Assembly (NCBI GenBank): GCA_026419785.1
Contig: JAODTK010004921.1
Coordinates: 124,001 to 188,000 of the forward strand
DNA length: 64,000 nt
Direction of reading: 5' to 3'
Source: Sclerodactyla briareus
Lineage: Eukaryota; Echinodermata; Holothuroidea; Dendrochirotida; Sclerodactylidae
Part shown: piece by piece, positions 10,788 to 24,193 of the stretch
Layout of the letters: every line of letters begins with the position of its first letter
Position numbering within the stretch: the stretch's first letter is position 1
Notes under the pieces: model-generated
Seen by the model: only the letters and a program-made list of their open reading frames with translations
Database searches by the model: none
Told to the model about the DNA's origin: nothing
Made by a program: the position numbers and the translations under genes

Positions 10788-11790
10788 GCAGGAGTGCCGC
10801 CAAGGATCCTGTCTCTCTCAGCCGTGTTTCTTCTCTTCATCAATGAACTCGATGCCATCGCTGCCCAGTCTCTATTTTGCTGATACACTAGCCTTCAATT
10901 GGTTTAATCCCCTCTAATGCCCTCACACGAAACGCAGCAACTGCTGACCTTCTTAACCAATATCTGTCTATCGTAACCACCTGGGTTGTGATAATCTGGT
11001 CAAGTTCAATCCAAGAAGACTGACAGCTCAATCATCTCGCGTAACGCGTGACAAAACAGTTTCCATCATTGCTTTTGAAGGTTTCGTCGACCTGGATTGC
11101 TCAGATTCTATAGTTCTTCTTGGCATGCGTCCGACTCTTGAAACCTGAGCTGGAAATCCCATATGCAGATATTGCCAACGATCCTCCCAGCACGTTGTTT
11201 CCTTTTTTCCGCTCTCGGAAATACTTTGAGTCGTTCATCTGTTGCGCTCTATAAAGCACAGATTCCCTCCCAGCTGAGTAACTGTTACCACACGTTGGGT
11301 AGTATCCCCTCCGACAGTCATTGAAATCCTCCATAAGATACGTTCCAAGGCTGTAAGGCTTATTGGAGGTGAGACTTTACTTCTTCTCCTGCAAAGTCTC
11401 CACACCGTAGAATGTTCGCAGCTCTCTTCATCTTTTTCTATCTATCGCTACAAACAATCTTTGGGTATTGCTTCTCCGAGCTGAGATCTTTATCCTTCAT
11501 CCCATCTTGGGCTATTTCGTCTGACGAGGCAAGCATGCAACGATATAAACTTCGCATTCCTGCAGCCTGCTCTGTTTCTCATTCTCGGCCTTTTACTGCT
11601 TTGCGCCTCCTGTCTGCTTTCCCTCTTCCTACATCTCAGCTTTTTAAGTCTGGAATCAACATGCTTCTTCACTACTCTTCCCATAGCTCTTTCAATCCCT
11701 CTTCCCAAGCGGGCCTCGTCATAAGCCGTTTTAAGCCTTTGCCCGTATTTTTGCCGAGCCCACAAGAGTGGTTTGGTTGAGTGGTATACA
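10788..11790 (+). pseudogene. decayed non-LTR retrotransposon reverse transcriptase (3' half)
   Basis: Translation of the + strand gives a degraded GVPQGS-like start (GVPPRILSLSAVFLLFINEL), then an SLF-AD-T remnant of the YADD catalytic motif near 10875. Frame-shifting segments follow that resemble the thumb and C-terminal region of Jockey/CR1-type RTs: VKFNPKKT, SIVLLGM, LYKAQI, C-H-GSIP. A C-terminal tail follows (ELRSL, then AFPLPTSQLFKSGINMLLHY at about 11620-11680). Several stops and frameshifts make it clearly dead. Its 5' half (endonuclease, fingers) is not found. Clade assignment beyond non-LTR is uncertain. Confidence 0.75.
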
Positions 11791-12394
11791 TCAAGTACAA
11801 GTCTGTTTGGTGTCAAATGACTGCTGTGACATATTTTCAGATTGGTAACGTTTATTAACGTATCTGCTGAAGATTGTAAACCGCTTACACAGACAGCAAA
11901 TTTATTGATGGCTAGTTGCATGGGCAGGGGGTGCGCTTGTCACGCCCATCGGAACCTTGTAAGGGTTTCCACATGTATGTGGTGATCATATCGCGAAAAA
12001 TCTACACTTTTGGACATTCTATGCGAAAGTCAGCAATCTTTTGAGTATAAAACTCATTTTCACCTGGAATTTTGAATCATGTCTTTGCCACGATGTTGTG
12101 GAATTCCCTGGCGAATCTTCAATGGTATTTAAGGGATTTCACCCACACCGTGTGCCCCCTTAGTAGTGACACGTGACACGCACCCAACTTCAACAAGTGA
12201 TGGCAATAGGACCCTATATGCCAAAACATTTACAGGTCCCGCAGGGGACTTACACCTCAGTCGCCTCAACCTCCTTTCTTTCAGGAACAAACCAAAGTTT
12301 AACTTTTTAGCATTGTCCATCGAAAATTCGAAATATTTGGATTAGCCTTTCTTACTGAATTTAGCTAGAACCAGCTATGCTGGTTGAGCTACTG
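11791..12394. other. intergenic, no feature recognised
   Basis: No repeat or coding signal stands out between the RT fragment and the TATC microsatellite. Confidence 0.5.
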
Positions 12395-12615
12395 GAATCT
12401 ATCTATCTATATATCATATATCATTATCGTATCTATCTATCTATTATCTATCTATCTATAAGCTATACCTACACCCCCCATCCAGCGACCTCCACAGTTC
12501 CATCATCCATCCATCCATCCATCCATCCATCCATCATCTTCTCTCTATCGATCTATCTATCTATCTATCTATATACCTATCATCTATCTAATCTATTATC
12601 TATCTATCTATCCAG
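12395..12615. repeat. (TATC)n and (CCAT)n microsatellites
   Basis: TATC runs at 12395-12460 and 12547-12612 flank a CCAT run near 12505-12536. The tract is the left end of the composite repeat that follows. Confidence 0.95.
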
Positions 12616-14220
12616 TCAGGTTGTAACCAATTGCCTTTTGCTCCCAAACAGTCATTTATGGAGGATGTGGACCAAACTTGGAAATATGTTCAATGACCCA
12701 TGAGGACATGTTGACGTGTGAAGGTCAAGGTCAACGGTTATTAAAGGGGCAATTTAAGCCATTCTGCTGTAAAATTTCAAAATGTATCTCCTACAAATTT
12801 TGGTGCCAGTGCTGATGTTTGGCCATAATTATGGTCCTAATAGAAGTACCTTCGGGTGGTTCAGGAATTTTGGTCTAAGGGCCCATTTTAGGAATTTCAC
12901 ACAAGGTAGTTGAACTGCATATCATCCACAAGCTTCAATAATTTTCTTCAAAGTTACATGTAAGGCTTCTTGGGGTAAGGGCATTGGGTGTGTCAGGAAT
13001 TTTGGCCCAGGGCCCAATTTGGGCCATAGGGCTCATTAGTGAATACCACAAACTCTTGTATCTCCTCAAATTCAGTTGCACAGTGCTGATGTTAGGTCAT
13101 AATCATGGTCTAATAGCTCGTTTACCTTATGGGGTGTTCAGGATTGTTTTGGTCCGAGGTTCGACTTGGACTTACGAGGCCCATTTTATGATTCACACCA
13201 ATGTGCTTGAAAGCATATCTCCCACAGGCCTCGATTGATTTCCTTCAAAGTTACATGTAATGGTCTGGCTATAAAGGGCCCATTTGAGTTGTTGTCAGGA
13301 ATTTTCGGCCCAAGGCCCAGTTTGGGCCATAGGGCTCCTTATGGGAAAATACCGTAACATCTTGTACTCTACAAATTAGTGCACCATGCTGATGGTTCAG
13401 TCCAAAATGATGGTCTAATTAGCTATACCTACGGGTGCCCAGGTATTTAGGACACGATGCCCAGTGTGGGCCCGAGGGCCCATTCATGTGAATTATGCAA
13501 AATGCTCAAAGGACTCCTCTTACAAGTTTCGCCGTTTGCACAAGTGCTGGACATTTATGATGGTTCAACAGTCATACCTCCGGGGTGTTCAGGACCTTTG
13601 GTATCAAAAGGTAATACTTGGAATGATGGCCCGTTTTATGAAATTCCATGGAATTTCACACAGGACTTGAAATGCATTCTTCCAAAGTCCAATTGATTTT
13701 CTTTAAAGTTACATCGAATGCTCCCAGGTTAGTGGTCCATCAGGGGGGGTGTGTTGCGAATTTCGCTCAAGGCCCAATGTGGGCCCTCTAAGGACCAGCA
13801 TGTAATAATCACATGCTAAATCAAAATGCTTCTAACAGATTGAGTGCATAGGTCAGTGTTGATGTCCGGTCATGATGACGGTCTAATCAGCAGTTACTTT
13901 CAGGCGTTTCTTCATTAATTTGGACTTGCGATCCAGTGTGACCCCGAGGGACTCATCATCATTTGCTATCACGCAAAATGCTTATCCACATTTTTGGGCA
14001 CCAGCCTCTATCTACTAGAGCAGTGTGGCAACATTGGCCTTTTGGGCCCCCAAACCGACAGTCATTCTGTGAGGGGATGTCAACCAAACTTGGACACATG
14101 TTAATTGACCAATGGAACATGTTTGACTTGTGAAGGGCAGGGTCAAAGGTCATTAAAGGGGCAATATAGGACTTTAGGTGCATAATTCCAAAAGGATCTC
14201 CTACAAAGTACATTACCTAT
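12616..14220 (+). repeat. composite repeat: ~100-bp head plus ~290-bp tandem core, 4-5 copies
   Basis: After the microsatellite comes CTATCCAGTCAGGTTGTAAC, then GACCAAACTTGGAAATATGTT. The core units each contain GATGTTNGGTCATAATNATGG (12812, 13090, 13391, 13548, 13860), GGCCCAATTTGGGCC, and AAAGTTACATGTAATG. A second copy of the head (CAACCAAACTTGGACACATGTT, GTCAAAGGTCATTAAAGGGGC) closes the array at about 14080-14180. A reverse-oriented relative with the same microsatellite-head junction lies at 55530-56690, so this is a dispersed family and not a local satellite. No coding capacity is seen. Confidence 0.85.
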
Positions 14221-15520
14221 TTCTTTGAAAACTGTGTCCATTACTGTTCTTTTTCAGTGGTTTGCAGATGTTGGAATGCAAATTATAAAATGTCATTAGA
14301 ATTCAACAGAACATTTGATGAAATGAAGCAAAACATTATTCTTTGATGGAATTTGACCAAACTTGGATCCAATGTTCATGATCTTTTGACATCCATGGCT
14401 ATGAAGAGTCTCAAAAGTTGTTACAGGGGCAAAAGAGGCCATTGTTGAGACTGCTTCTTGGCTCATGATATTAACATTTTAACGGCATTCGTCCTCTCAC
14501 ATTTGTGCAGTTTGAGCTACAGCCACCATTGGTTGCTTAGGTAATCATTATTGTGGCAACGCATTTTGGCGTTCTCTGGTCGCATTTTCGATGACGCACT
14601 GTGTGCTATATAGGATTAGTAGGTGCACAGTGCACCCAAACTTCCAAGAAGTGGTCGCACCATAATAAAATAAAAAAAATCACAGAATCCCGCCAGGCAG
14701 GGCGTCGGAGCGTTTCGGAAACGTGGGAAGGGGGGGGGGGAAGGACACATCAATGCAAATGCCCATCTACGCGGAGCGCCACATCGGTTGGCGCGGATCG
14801 TTTAAAACAGGAAAATTTCAGATTTTCATAACCCTCCAGATCAACGGAAAACGGCCCTTGCCAGGCTCAATAACACCCATCTACATGTGTGATTTGAGTG
14901 AAAGACAGACAAAAATTGTCATTGTGTCATACTAAGATGATTTACGCGTATCACACCTGGTTTTTTTTTTATTACCCTACTACTCGGCTTTGTTCGCGTG
15001 GGTTCCAGGGGGTCTACCGCACGGTCTATGGTGGGATCGAAGGGAAAGCCATAGGCGTACGGGATCACTCCAATTGGGAGCAGAATTTGTACCCGAATTT
15101 CGAGCGGTCATTGGAACATACGTGGAAAAAAATTGACAATCACTTCGCTTTTTTCCTTTCCCAATTTTTCCACGAAATTTCGCCCGAATTTTTCTCTCAG
15201 AAAAAAATGGGGGGGGGGGGGGTGTCAGCACCCAAGACTTCTGAAATTAATCGTGTGAACGGAAATGATTGAAGCATTACATCGCATATTAGCCTACAAC
15301 GCTGGAAGAAAAACGCCATTGCGGCGAAATTATGCCTTTGGCTATTCGATTTTTAAAATTCGAGAACCCGGTATGAAGCATGGGTAATCCTTCCACTTAG
15401 GCCCTAGTAGGGTCCAGTTCTCCACCTGGGTCCGCACCTGAATTAGTGGACTTAAGCGATTTCCAACGCGATTATGTTTGGTTAGACCGATTGAATCAGT
15501 TTAAAGTGATTTGATACAAA
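14221..15520. other. intergenic, scattered repeat debris
   Basis: A third, weaker head-like copy (TTTGACCAAACTTGGATCCAATGTTC) occurs near 14352. G-runs lie at 14729-14739 and 15209-15222. The stretch around 15050-15230 (CGTACGGGATCACTCCAATTGGG, CACGAAATTTCGCCCGAATTTTT) looks like an old interspersed repeat, but I cannot name it. Confidence 0.45.
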
Positions 15521-15539
15521 AAGGGGCCAGGTGCGACCT

Positions 15540-16150
15540 ACTATTTTTATTACGGTCAGGAAAAGTGGGGGGGGGGGAGACAAAACGATATGATATCCCC
15601 CCAACGTTTGAAAGTGGGGGGGGGGCATGCCCCCGTCCACCACCTGTGACGCCCATGCCGCAAGGTGGTAGACCTACCACTGTCGCCTTCAACCCTCTTC
15701 ACCTCAAGATAGCGCCGTAATAGGTTTGTTTGTGTATTAAATAACTGGTCCCCTAGCAGGAAATCGACAACGTAAAATGAAGGAGCAACACACATTCAAG
15801 CTGGTAAGCAGTGTTGAAAGCCAACGATAGGGATTGAAGGAGAACCCTTCTTCATTGGATATCAAGAACAAACCAGAGAAATCCTGGATATTTGTTGTTA
15901 AGAAACATCATATTGTCTCACGAGGCAAATCATAGTACCAGGACACAGAATTCACTAAACCTGATAATGTGGGGTCATTGATGATTGTTTAAACACGGTC
16001 GCGGCTGGATATGTTCGGGATACAGTGCCAGCGGAAAAGCAGTCGGGCTCAAATATTGGGAGCGGGGGGGGGGGAAGTAGTGTGTCCCCACCAAATATGG
16101 GAGGGGGACGCCGTCCCCCGTCGGGCATCCCTGAGGAGGCGGGGTGTGTA
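15540..16150. repeat. two related G-rich repeat tails
   Basis: At 15565-15660 and 16060-16145 G-runs are followed by a purine-rich stretch, a 'CCCC..AA' word, a second G-rich stretch and CCCCCGTC. The similarity suggests two copies of one interspersed element tail. Identity is unknown. Confidence 0.35.
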
Positions 16151-19100
16151 ACCATCCGGACTGCTCCCTTGGCACGCCATTTACGTCTCATCTGCAATAA
16201 CGATCAGTGAACTCAGGAGCCGACAAACTCTTCTCGGAACCTGGAGGAGCGGAAAGGATTCACTTTCAACGTGACGCAACAGTCGACCGACGAGATGATT
16301 GCAAAACATCCCGTAACAAACCCTGGAGTTAGGGACCGAGTATTTATCTGAGCCATTTAGTAAAAATATGGCAGATGAAATTCAGTTGACAACTTGTTCC
16401 CAAAACGTGTTCAGTGATTTTGGTGATTGATTTCGTTCACTTAAGCCATGTGCAAGGGTCCCAGTGGCGTAGGCAGAATATCAAGAGGCAAATCCAGATC
16501 GAGGTTAAAAAAAAAACTGGAAATAGAGGTGGGGAGATGGAAAACACGGGAGAAAGAAATAGTGGAAAAAAACTACTGAAGTTGGGAAGGAATTGAATAA
16601 TCCCCGAGGACATGTAGGATCGTCAGGAATTCGGGGTGGAATGATTATTTTCGGAGGGAATGTGGTTTTCGCTATTAAAATAAACAAAACACGTCTCCCA
16701 CAGGCTCTAAGAAAGTTCATGATAGTTGGCGTTATATATTCACCAATGGTAATATGAGTACAACTTAAGCTTGAATGTCAAAAGAGTTATTCGTGCTCGA
16801 AATTGTGCTTGACAAGTATTTAGTGTAGCCAGAGTGAGGCTGCTCCAAACCTTGCGTGGGTGATTCCAAAACACATCGCCTACTGCCCGTGTATGTTCTA
16901 CCAATCATGAATTGGTTAAACAGATCGATCTTAGTGTATAGAAACTCAAGTTTGAGTCCACAGTTGGGCAGAAAGACCATGACAGGCAACCAGCCAACAT
17001 CTGGAGAAGAGAAAGCAATTTCTCACAACTGCCAGAAAATTCGTCGACAGAAAGTCCGAATGTTTTGCACCAGAGGCGGAATTAGTGTAACGGCTGTTTT
17101 CAGTAGAGCCATCGCACTGAAATCCGGCCCATATTTATTGCTCATAGTCAGCAGGGCCCATTCGCCTCTGCTCGAGAATACACACCATTGATCACGAACG
17201 CCATTCGTGAAATTGTTAAAAATTTATGTTTTGAAATTGAGCTGAAACAAGGAACAGGCTACTCGGTGATGATTCACGATATGTAGGCCCATAGTTGTTT
17301 TCAAAAGTGGAGTCAGCTCCGCAGTGATCTTCGTAAACCCCCATATCATGCGTGTCTGCTTCCTGTTTGTAAATGGGTACGTACTCGGAAGACGTATGCC
17401 TATAAGGGGGACCCGAGAAGGGCGCACCTTCTGAAACGAGGACAGCGAATAGTAGGGATGGGAATATGCTTTCATGCTCGAAAATCACTTTGAGAACATC
17501 TAGAAGTTGAAAAAGCCCCCTAAATCTCCGTAAACGCTTCCACTTCCGGCACTCGCTCATTGACCTTCGGTCGGACGATGTTGTGCGCCCCCCACGTTTC
17601 TGAGGTCTATGTCGGAAGGCAAACGGATACTGCCCGGTCCCTGCACCCATTCTTTCCGAAGAGCCCTATCTCCCTCTAGGTGTACCATGAGTAGAGACAT
17701 TTGGTTGTGCTACGAAGTAATTAGTTACCAAGGAATTACGCTACGAAAACTTAGTGAGAATGAAGACAACCAGGGGATGAATACGGACTTAAGTAGGACT
17801 TACGCTAAGAAAACTTGCGTAAAGTACGTTGGGAATACGCCCCTGGTTCGGTGCCTTCTCGTACGTGTGTCTCCTGAGTTGTCACGCTCTTCTCCAAAGA
17901 AATAGGCAAAATTGAACCTCTGATGTGGCGCTACAAAGCAGCGAACGATGGGCCCCACAATATGTCTTGCTTCGATGGAAGTATTGGAAAATTCCGAGGA
18001 GAACGGTTCACGGAAGAAACCTTCTGGTGGTGATGATGATGAAATATTGTATCGTCATCAATGGAAATAATCCATGGGAGGGCCGTGTCTGCAATCTGGG
18101 GAAGCTTCGGATGAAACAATTTTCACGGCAGGCGCAAAATCAATGTTTGCGCTTCGCTTACCTGGCTCTTTAATCTAAATGCAGTACAATTCACAAAAAA
18201 ATTGGCTATGAACATTAGTTACGCTACGCACGGATGTCTCATGTTTGGGACTGGATAGCTCCTATACAATACGAAATACCAACAGGCATAGCGCCCTTCT
18301 ACTCCCGCTTTCGCAGGACATAACTGCACACAAACTGTGTATAATGGTTTGCTGAAGGCAAGAGCGGGGACTTGAGCGGCCATAAACTTAACCAATAGCT
18401 TGGTAGCGCGAGGGATGTGAGAAAACGTCCAATCTGTAGGTATCAATTATGACCACACTTCCGCCCGTGGGTGCGATGAGAAGAGATTGACAGGAAATAG
18501 GTTCAGATTTCACCGACGAGCCTCTTCCGACATACGCGCACAGGCAATATAATTCTGGGGCCTCAGACCACAAGTTCATCGATTGCCATCTTGGATTATA
18601 TGTGGGAGAATGGCCGTCAGCATTAGCATCTAGTCATGGACATAGGTCAATTCGCAACGAATGGCATCCCATTAGTTTGTCCATGAAAGAGACACTGTAT
18701 ACCCCATGGGCCAGGTTTAGAGAGGAGAGGGGGTGCGAAGCAAGTTTATTATTTTGTGTGTGTGCGAGAAACGTGCAACTGTGGAGGCACTCGTAATAAT
18801 TGCAGGATCACGACCCCCCCACCCCCTCCACCTCCTGACTCTCTCCCCATTGGTGCGCTTGATTAGTGGAGTTACGGGCGGATTATTTACCAGTAGGCTG
18901 GCAACGCGTGTGAAGGTCTGCCAGTCACGGAGAAAATAGAGGATCTTGAGCCACAATAGGTCAGTCACAAAGGCGTCTGATCAATGCATGTACACCCAGT
19001 ACTGAAACAAGCTGGAAGAAGAATTAGCCCTGCCGAGTCCCAGAGGGTATCCTAGCTTTGTATAAAGGTTGTGATTGTACGCAATCCACACTAAACTACA

Positions 19101-21940
19101 ATGATGTTACCGTAACCATCTGCTAGCCAGAAGGGGGACCGGGCGGGAGCCCATCGTGGAACCCCCCCCCCCCCCCTTCTCACAGTCACTCCATGGATAC
19201 AATCACTGAGAAAGGAGTGCATACCCTATGCCACCTTTGAACATCCCCCCCCCAGATTGAAGAAGCCTGGCGTAGGTAGAAACCGGGTGGCAATGTTATT
19301 ATTAAGTGTTTAGCCAATACGGGAATCACACACCAGTCATGCTCTCAGCTATTCGATCTATTTGACAGAATAACAGGCAGTAAAAAATGGGTAGTATTCC
19401 TAAACGATGTTCTCATAACCAATTAGCAACACCATATTTGGCATCCTTATTACTAGAAAATCAAGCGCACTTTATTTGTGACTTCAGGAACAAAGACTCC
19501 CTGAAAAGGGCTCTAGCAGATGCATCAACATTTCTCATCCACGTCGAGGCATTCCAGCCTACGTGTATTGTAAAAGAGTGACTCATTGCCGCCTACTCAT
19601 TGTTACACACTTGCGAAAAAAAAAAAAAAACACACCATATTATATCTTTTTGGAGCCTAGTGTCCGGATCAAGTGACGACCACCGAGGACAAGGTGGTAC
19701 GAATGTGGATGAAAGGGAGAAGGGGAGAAGAAATGGGGAAAATAGGGCGTAATTGGAAAACGGAAGCGGGTTATGGCGTGATTGTCACCGGGGCCAGCGG
19801 AGGGGGAACGGGGGAGGGGGGGCGCGGGCCCTTTCCGTCGAGAGGACGTGCAACCTACCCTATCCTCGTCGGGGGGAAAATTCGAGAAAGAAAAAAAAAG
19901 AGAAAAAAAGGGAAAATGAACAATAAAACATGAAAAATGAAGGTTTTGGTGTTATAGGGTAGGGGAGGGCTCTTGTGGCGAACGATAATGCTTGAACTTC
20001 ATCGGGAGAAGCTCTCTGGTACCTCGTCGGGGAAATTCCTGGCACCGCCCCCTGCTGTCATGTGTTTTTTAAAGATCATTTCAAGGATATGGCGAAAATT
20101 TGTCTCATAGAAAACCCTTTTGCCCTCTTGACTGATGACTTATTTCAAGGCCACGTCACTGAGTGGTGGCCTATCACTATTACCAAACAAGAGGATGATC
20201 AATCAAAAAGCATTAGTTACCGTAGTCGCGGACAACAGAGTGGACCACGTTGCCAGGCAGCCTGTTCTGGGCGAAGAAAGAAGGAAGAAATCACGTTCCG
20301 GGTAATCGCGTAATGAGAATGTGACCACATATAGCCTTGTACACGGCAAGATTGCATTTTCTTGTGTCCCAGCAAGCTAGCCCTTCCTACATTAGCACCT
20401 GTCGGCGACATGGTTTATCAGCAGTTCAGGTTCACTGAAAAATACGTACTCTATGACCTTTCCATTGAATCCGCCCCAAGTCACCAAATCCGTTATGGCA
20501 CATTTTATGTCAATCTGGAAGACATCAGTGTGAACAACTCTGCCTGCCATTGAAAAATCATACATTCAGGCGAACACTACCTCAGGTTGTTGAGGGCCAT
20601 CTATTGGCCAACCTACACCGCCGCTGTCCCAATGAACACCCATTCCAGGCTGGCTTCGACACAACAAAATTTAACACACTCGGGCACTCCCCTAAGGTTG
20701 TAACAGGGTATTAATAATGGATTTGCCCCGTTCCGCGCATGTTAATGTATCCAATAACATGCATCGACAGATACATGAAAGATGCACCATAAGTGAGTCG
20801 GTTCGTTATGCGAAGTGTTGAGCGAGCGAGTCATCTCGCATTAGGCAGTTAGGCTTGCAGAACGATCGTTGTGTAAGCTGGGTTATATGAGCTATATTGA
20901 ACCAGTGGATTCCCGCCTGTCAACCCACCGTAACGGTCAACAAGCCAAAGGTCATGTCTAGTCTGTTGGACATAGTTGACAGATGGTGACCTAATCACAG
21001 CAGTGATTGTTGTTGATATTGTGTCTCCTAATTACACTTTATCATCAAGTCTGTCTTCGAACACCTATTGCTGTTTCAACGACGTATCCATTCTACTGAT
21101 GAACACCGAGTAAGATAAGAATAGCTCTCCCTCTTCTTTTTGATGGCATCACAAAAATGTTCTTTCCAAGCCACAGCACTATACTAACAGAACTGGGGAG
21201 GTTATAGAACATCCGTTTCCGTTTTTTGCGGGGGCAGCGCCCGGGCCGGGAATGCCAGGACCAGGGACCGGGAATTCCTGCCACAATTAGAAAGAAAAAA
21301 AATCACCTTGAATTCAGGGTGGCTTTTCTAGCAAGAAAATCCTGACAATTTTCAATCCTCGCCTGGGAAGCCAGGGGTAATTCTTCAACTCTTTGAGAGA
21401 TAGGCGCAAATATTCAGGTGTTAACAAATCTGGTCGAGTAATGAAGATATTGAAAAAGAGATCCACCTCCGTTGTGTATGATGCACATCAGCCTGCTACA
21501 TTTTTCATATGAAGGTCTATTATTAAATGCCCTGCCAGTTGACCCAGTCTAGGCCATGTGACGATTCAAAGGGGCGGTCATATCAATGTCCGGGTCATGC
21601 GAACAATTTAACAAAAACACTTCTTTTTTTAAAGTTATGCCTTAGTTTTCTTATTGTTTTTCCTGGGCGTGGTCCGAACACTAACCGTAATTTCAGAAAC
21701 ATTTACAACAACTTCGGTTTGGCTTTCCCAACCCTGAAAATATATTGAATTTAGCTTGAGCTCTCGTGTTTCCCACACAGAGGCCAATCAAATGGTAACA
21801 TTACGAGAACAATTATTCCCAACTCTACGTTTGCGTCATCTGACAGGTATTTACAATCCATTTGTGAATTCCAAAAAAAACCAATTGCTGTAAACTATCT
21901 TGGGATTCTTTTAGGTCTCAGCTTTAAAATGGATGTATGT
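16151..21940. other. intergenic, no gene recognised
   Basis: About 5.8 kb without a recognisable coding exon, RNA gene or tandem array. Noted details: CCAGTGGCGTAGGCAG at 16461 (a phrase common in invertebrate interspersed repeats), C-run 19161-19176, A-run 19617-19630, and an AG-rich stretch at 19890-19930. No open frame here longer than about 145 codons has a known motif. Confidence 0.45.
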
Positions 21941-22030
21941 ATAAATATAAAAATAAGAAATGAAACAATAAAATAAAAATATATAAAAATTAAAAAATAA
22001 ATAAATAAATGAGAAAAACAAAATAAAAAT

Positions 22031-22061
<31 letters not shown>

Positions 22062-22205
22062 ATGATTAAATAAATAAAATAGAAAAAAAAAAAAAAAAAA
22101 TAAAAAAAAGGAATAAAAAAAATAAAAAAAAAATAAAAAAAATAAAAAAAATAAAAAATAAATAAATGATTTTTTTTTTAAATAAATAAATAAATGAATG
22201 AGAAA
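21941..22205. repeat. A-rich low-complexity tract (AAATAAA/AAAAAT)
   Basis: About 260 bp composed almost only of A and T, dominated by AAATA and AAAAAT words, with ATAAATAAATGA near both ends. Confidence 0.95.
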
Positions 22206-23513
22206 GACTATTTGGGAAGTACTTTAATCTGACCATAAATCATACTACCAAGTCACGCCATTGAAACCGACCCTAACCTGTTTACCTAAACTTCACCTTT
22301 GAGATAATTGAACGATGCCTAATTGCCAGTAGTAGTAATACCTTGTGTGAGTTTTGTTTGCCTTAGCGTTTCCAATGCGAGGACTTCGTATACTCCTGGC
22401 GTTTACGCACTGCAATCGTCGAGCGAACGACGATTCCTTGGGAAAGCCGCAACTGTCGGCTTCATGGATTAGCTTGACACTTGGGTCTTCGTCGTACTAC
22501 TTTCGCTTCTGGACTGCCTCATTGGTCACGAAACTTGCGCACTTTGCAGTATTGCTAATTGGCGGGTTAGCGAAAATTAACATTTTATTTCTCAAATCTC
22601 TTGTATGTATAGTTTATAGTAAACGTCATGAGGGTGGTGAGCATGTTGTGTGGGGGTGTTGCGCTGAGCTGTGTCGCATGAGCGTGTCAAGTAGGCCTAA
22701 GTAGGTCATATTCCGCATGGGTCTCCCTGGTGGTAAAATGGATTATACTTCTCTGTGCGATTCGAAAATCTCTTAATAAGGCCACTGTAAGTGAAAAACC
22801 TAGAAATCCTATTCTAACGACAAAAATACAAAACGTCACAAACTTCACGTTCAACTACTCATTTCTCCACGAACGACACATTCGCGCACTCCCATAAAAA
22901 TGTTCATAATCGTTGTCTGATTCCTCAGTCGCTTCTAATTGCCAGACCTCTTCCGGGAGACTAAACGAAACTGGGTCTACTACTCGCTATCTCTCTAATA
23001 CACAATTAGGCCGTTTGACAGCCACCTTAGCCCAACTCGGTCAGTCGGTGGGCACGGTCTTTTTGTCATTCCGTGGATCCACTGTGACGTGGCGGCGGGG
23101 CGGAGAGGAGGCAGGGCGGCATTTCTTACACACCGATTTTAAAAGCATTGGACGAAAGAAAAAAAAAAGCCCTTTTGATACAGAATTTGCCCCTTAACGA
23201 TGTTTCCTGGAAAGCTCAGGGTGCAGCCAGCTGATGACGATCGAATATACTTTCAAGGTAAACCTGCAGTCACTAAACTCACTCTTATTGCGTCCCAGAC
23301 GAAATGACCATTCTGCCTGGTTGGGCTGATGTCAGAAGTGACTATGCGATGACCTTAATAGTTGGCACGTCACGTTGTCATCACCTGTCAATAAGGCACA
23401 CCTCCACTTCTAGGAAGCCTTTGTGTTTCTATTTGACCTCGACTTACCTTTGGGAACCACATTAACAACATTTGTAGGGTTGGCTATTTTCACACTTACA
23501 CAGCGAATAAGTA
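22206..23513. other. intergenic, no gene recognised
   Basis: A 116-codon open frame at 22354-22704 has no recognisable motif or splice context. Nothing else is supported. Confidence 0.45.
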
Positions 23514-24110
23514 GTGATGCCATACTGGGTCAAAAACTCGAATTACCCTGATTCATCTTTTGTCTCTAGTCACTTAGACTATTGTAATTCGTTAATTTAT
23601 GATGTCACCAAATCTAATCTTCCCAAACTGCAGCTGTCTTCAGAACTTTACTGCGTCACTGGTATCACGCATAGAACAAATCCAGACTCCCTATCGGTTT
23701 GCATTCACCTGCACGTCTTCCGGTAAACTAATAGAATCCTTTTTGATTTACGTGTCCTATCTGCAATTGTTATGGTAAGAGCTCCCCTCCTACCTTTCAT
23801 AATATAATTCCTCGCCCTACAGACCCCCGCTCTTAATCCGCTAAACAAACTTAGTCATCCCAGATGTAATCACTCAATGAGTACCAAGGATTCATTACGT
23901 GATCCATACACCTGGAACTCCCTCTCTGCCGTTATTCGCAGCAATTAGTGATTTATGCTTCTTCCAATTGGGAAACTTAAAACTCATTATTTCAACTTTG
24001 GACTTTCTCCAATATACCTTGGTTTGTGTTCAGCGCAAGTTTTTTGTTTTTTTTCATATTTTTTCTATTATTACTGGCGCCTATATAAAGTTTCTACACT
24101 ACTATCTACA
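23514..24110 (+). pseudogene. LINE (CR1/L2-type) reverse transcriptase C-terminal fragment
   Basis: Around 23555-23640 the translation reads SSHLDYCNSLIYDVTKSNLPKLQ. This is the conserved RLDYCNSLLYG..L.KLQ segment of L2/CR1-type RTs. Downstream, frame-shifted pieces include APSYLS near 23787, SHPRCNHSMSTKDSLRDPYTWNSLSAVIR (23856-23946, normally ..LWNSLP..IR) and a weak tail. Multiple stops and frameshifts show it is inactive. A CTA/ACT microsatellite directly follows. Confidence 0.75.
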
Positions 24111-24149
24111 CTACCTACTACTTACTAACTACTAACTACTACTACTACT

Positions 24150-24193
<44 letters not shown>
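24110..24193. repeat. (CTA)n trinucleotide microsatellite
   Basis: About 84 bp of ACT/CTA repeats, pure in its second half. It follows the LINE fragment. Confidence 0.95.
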
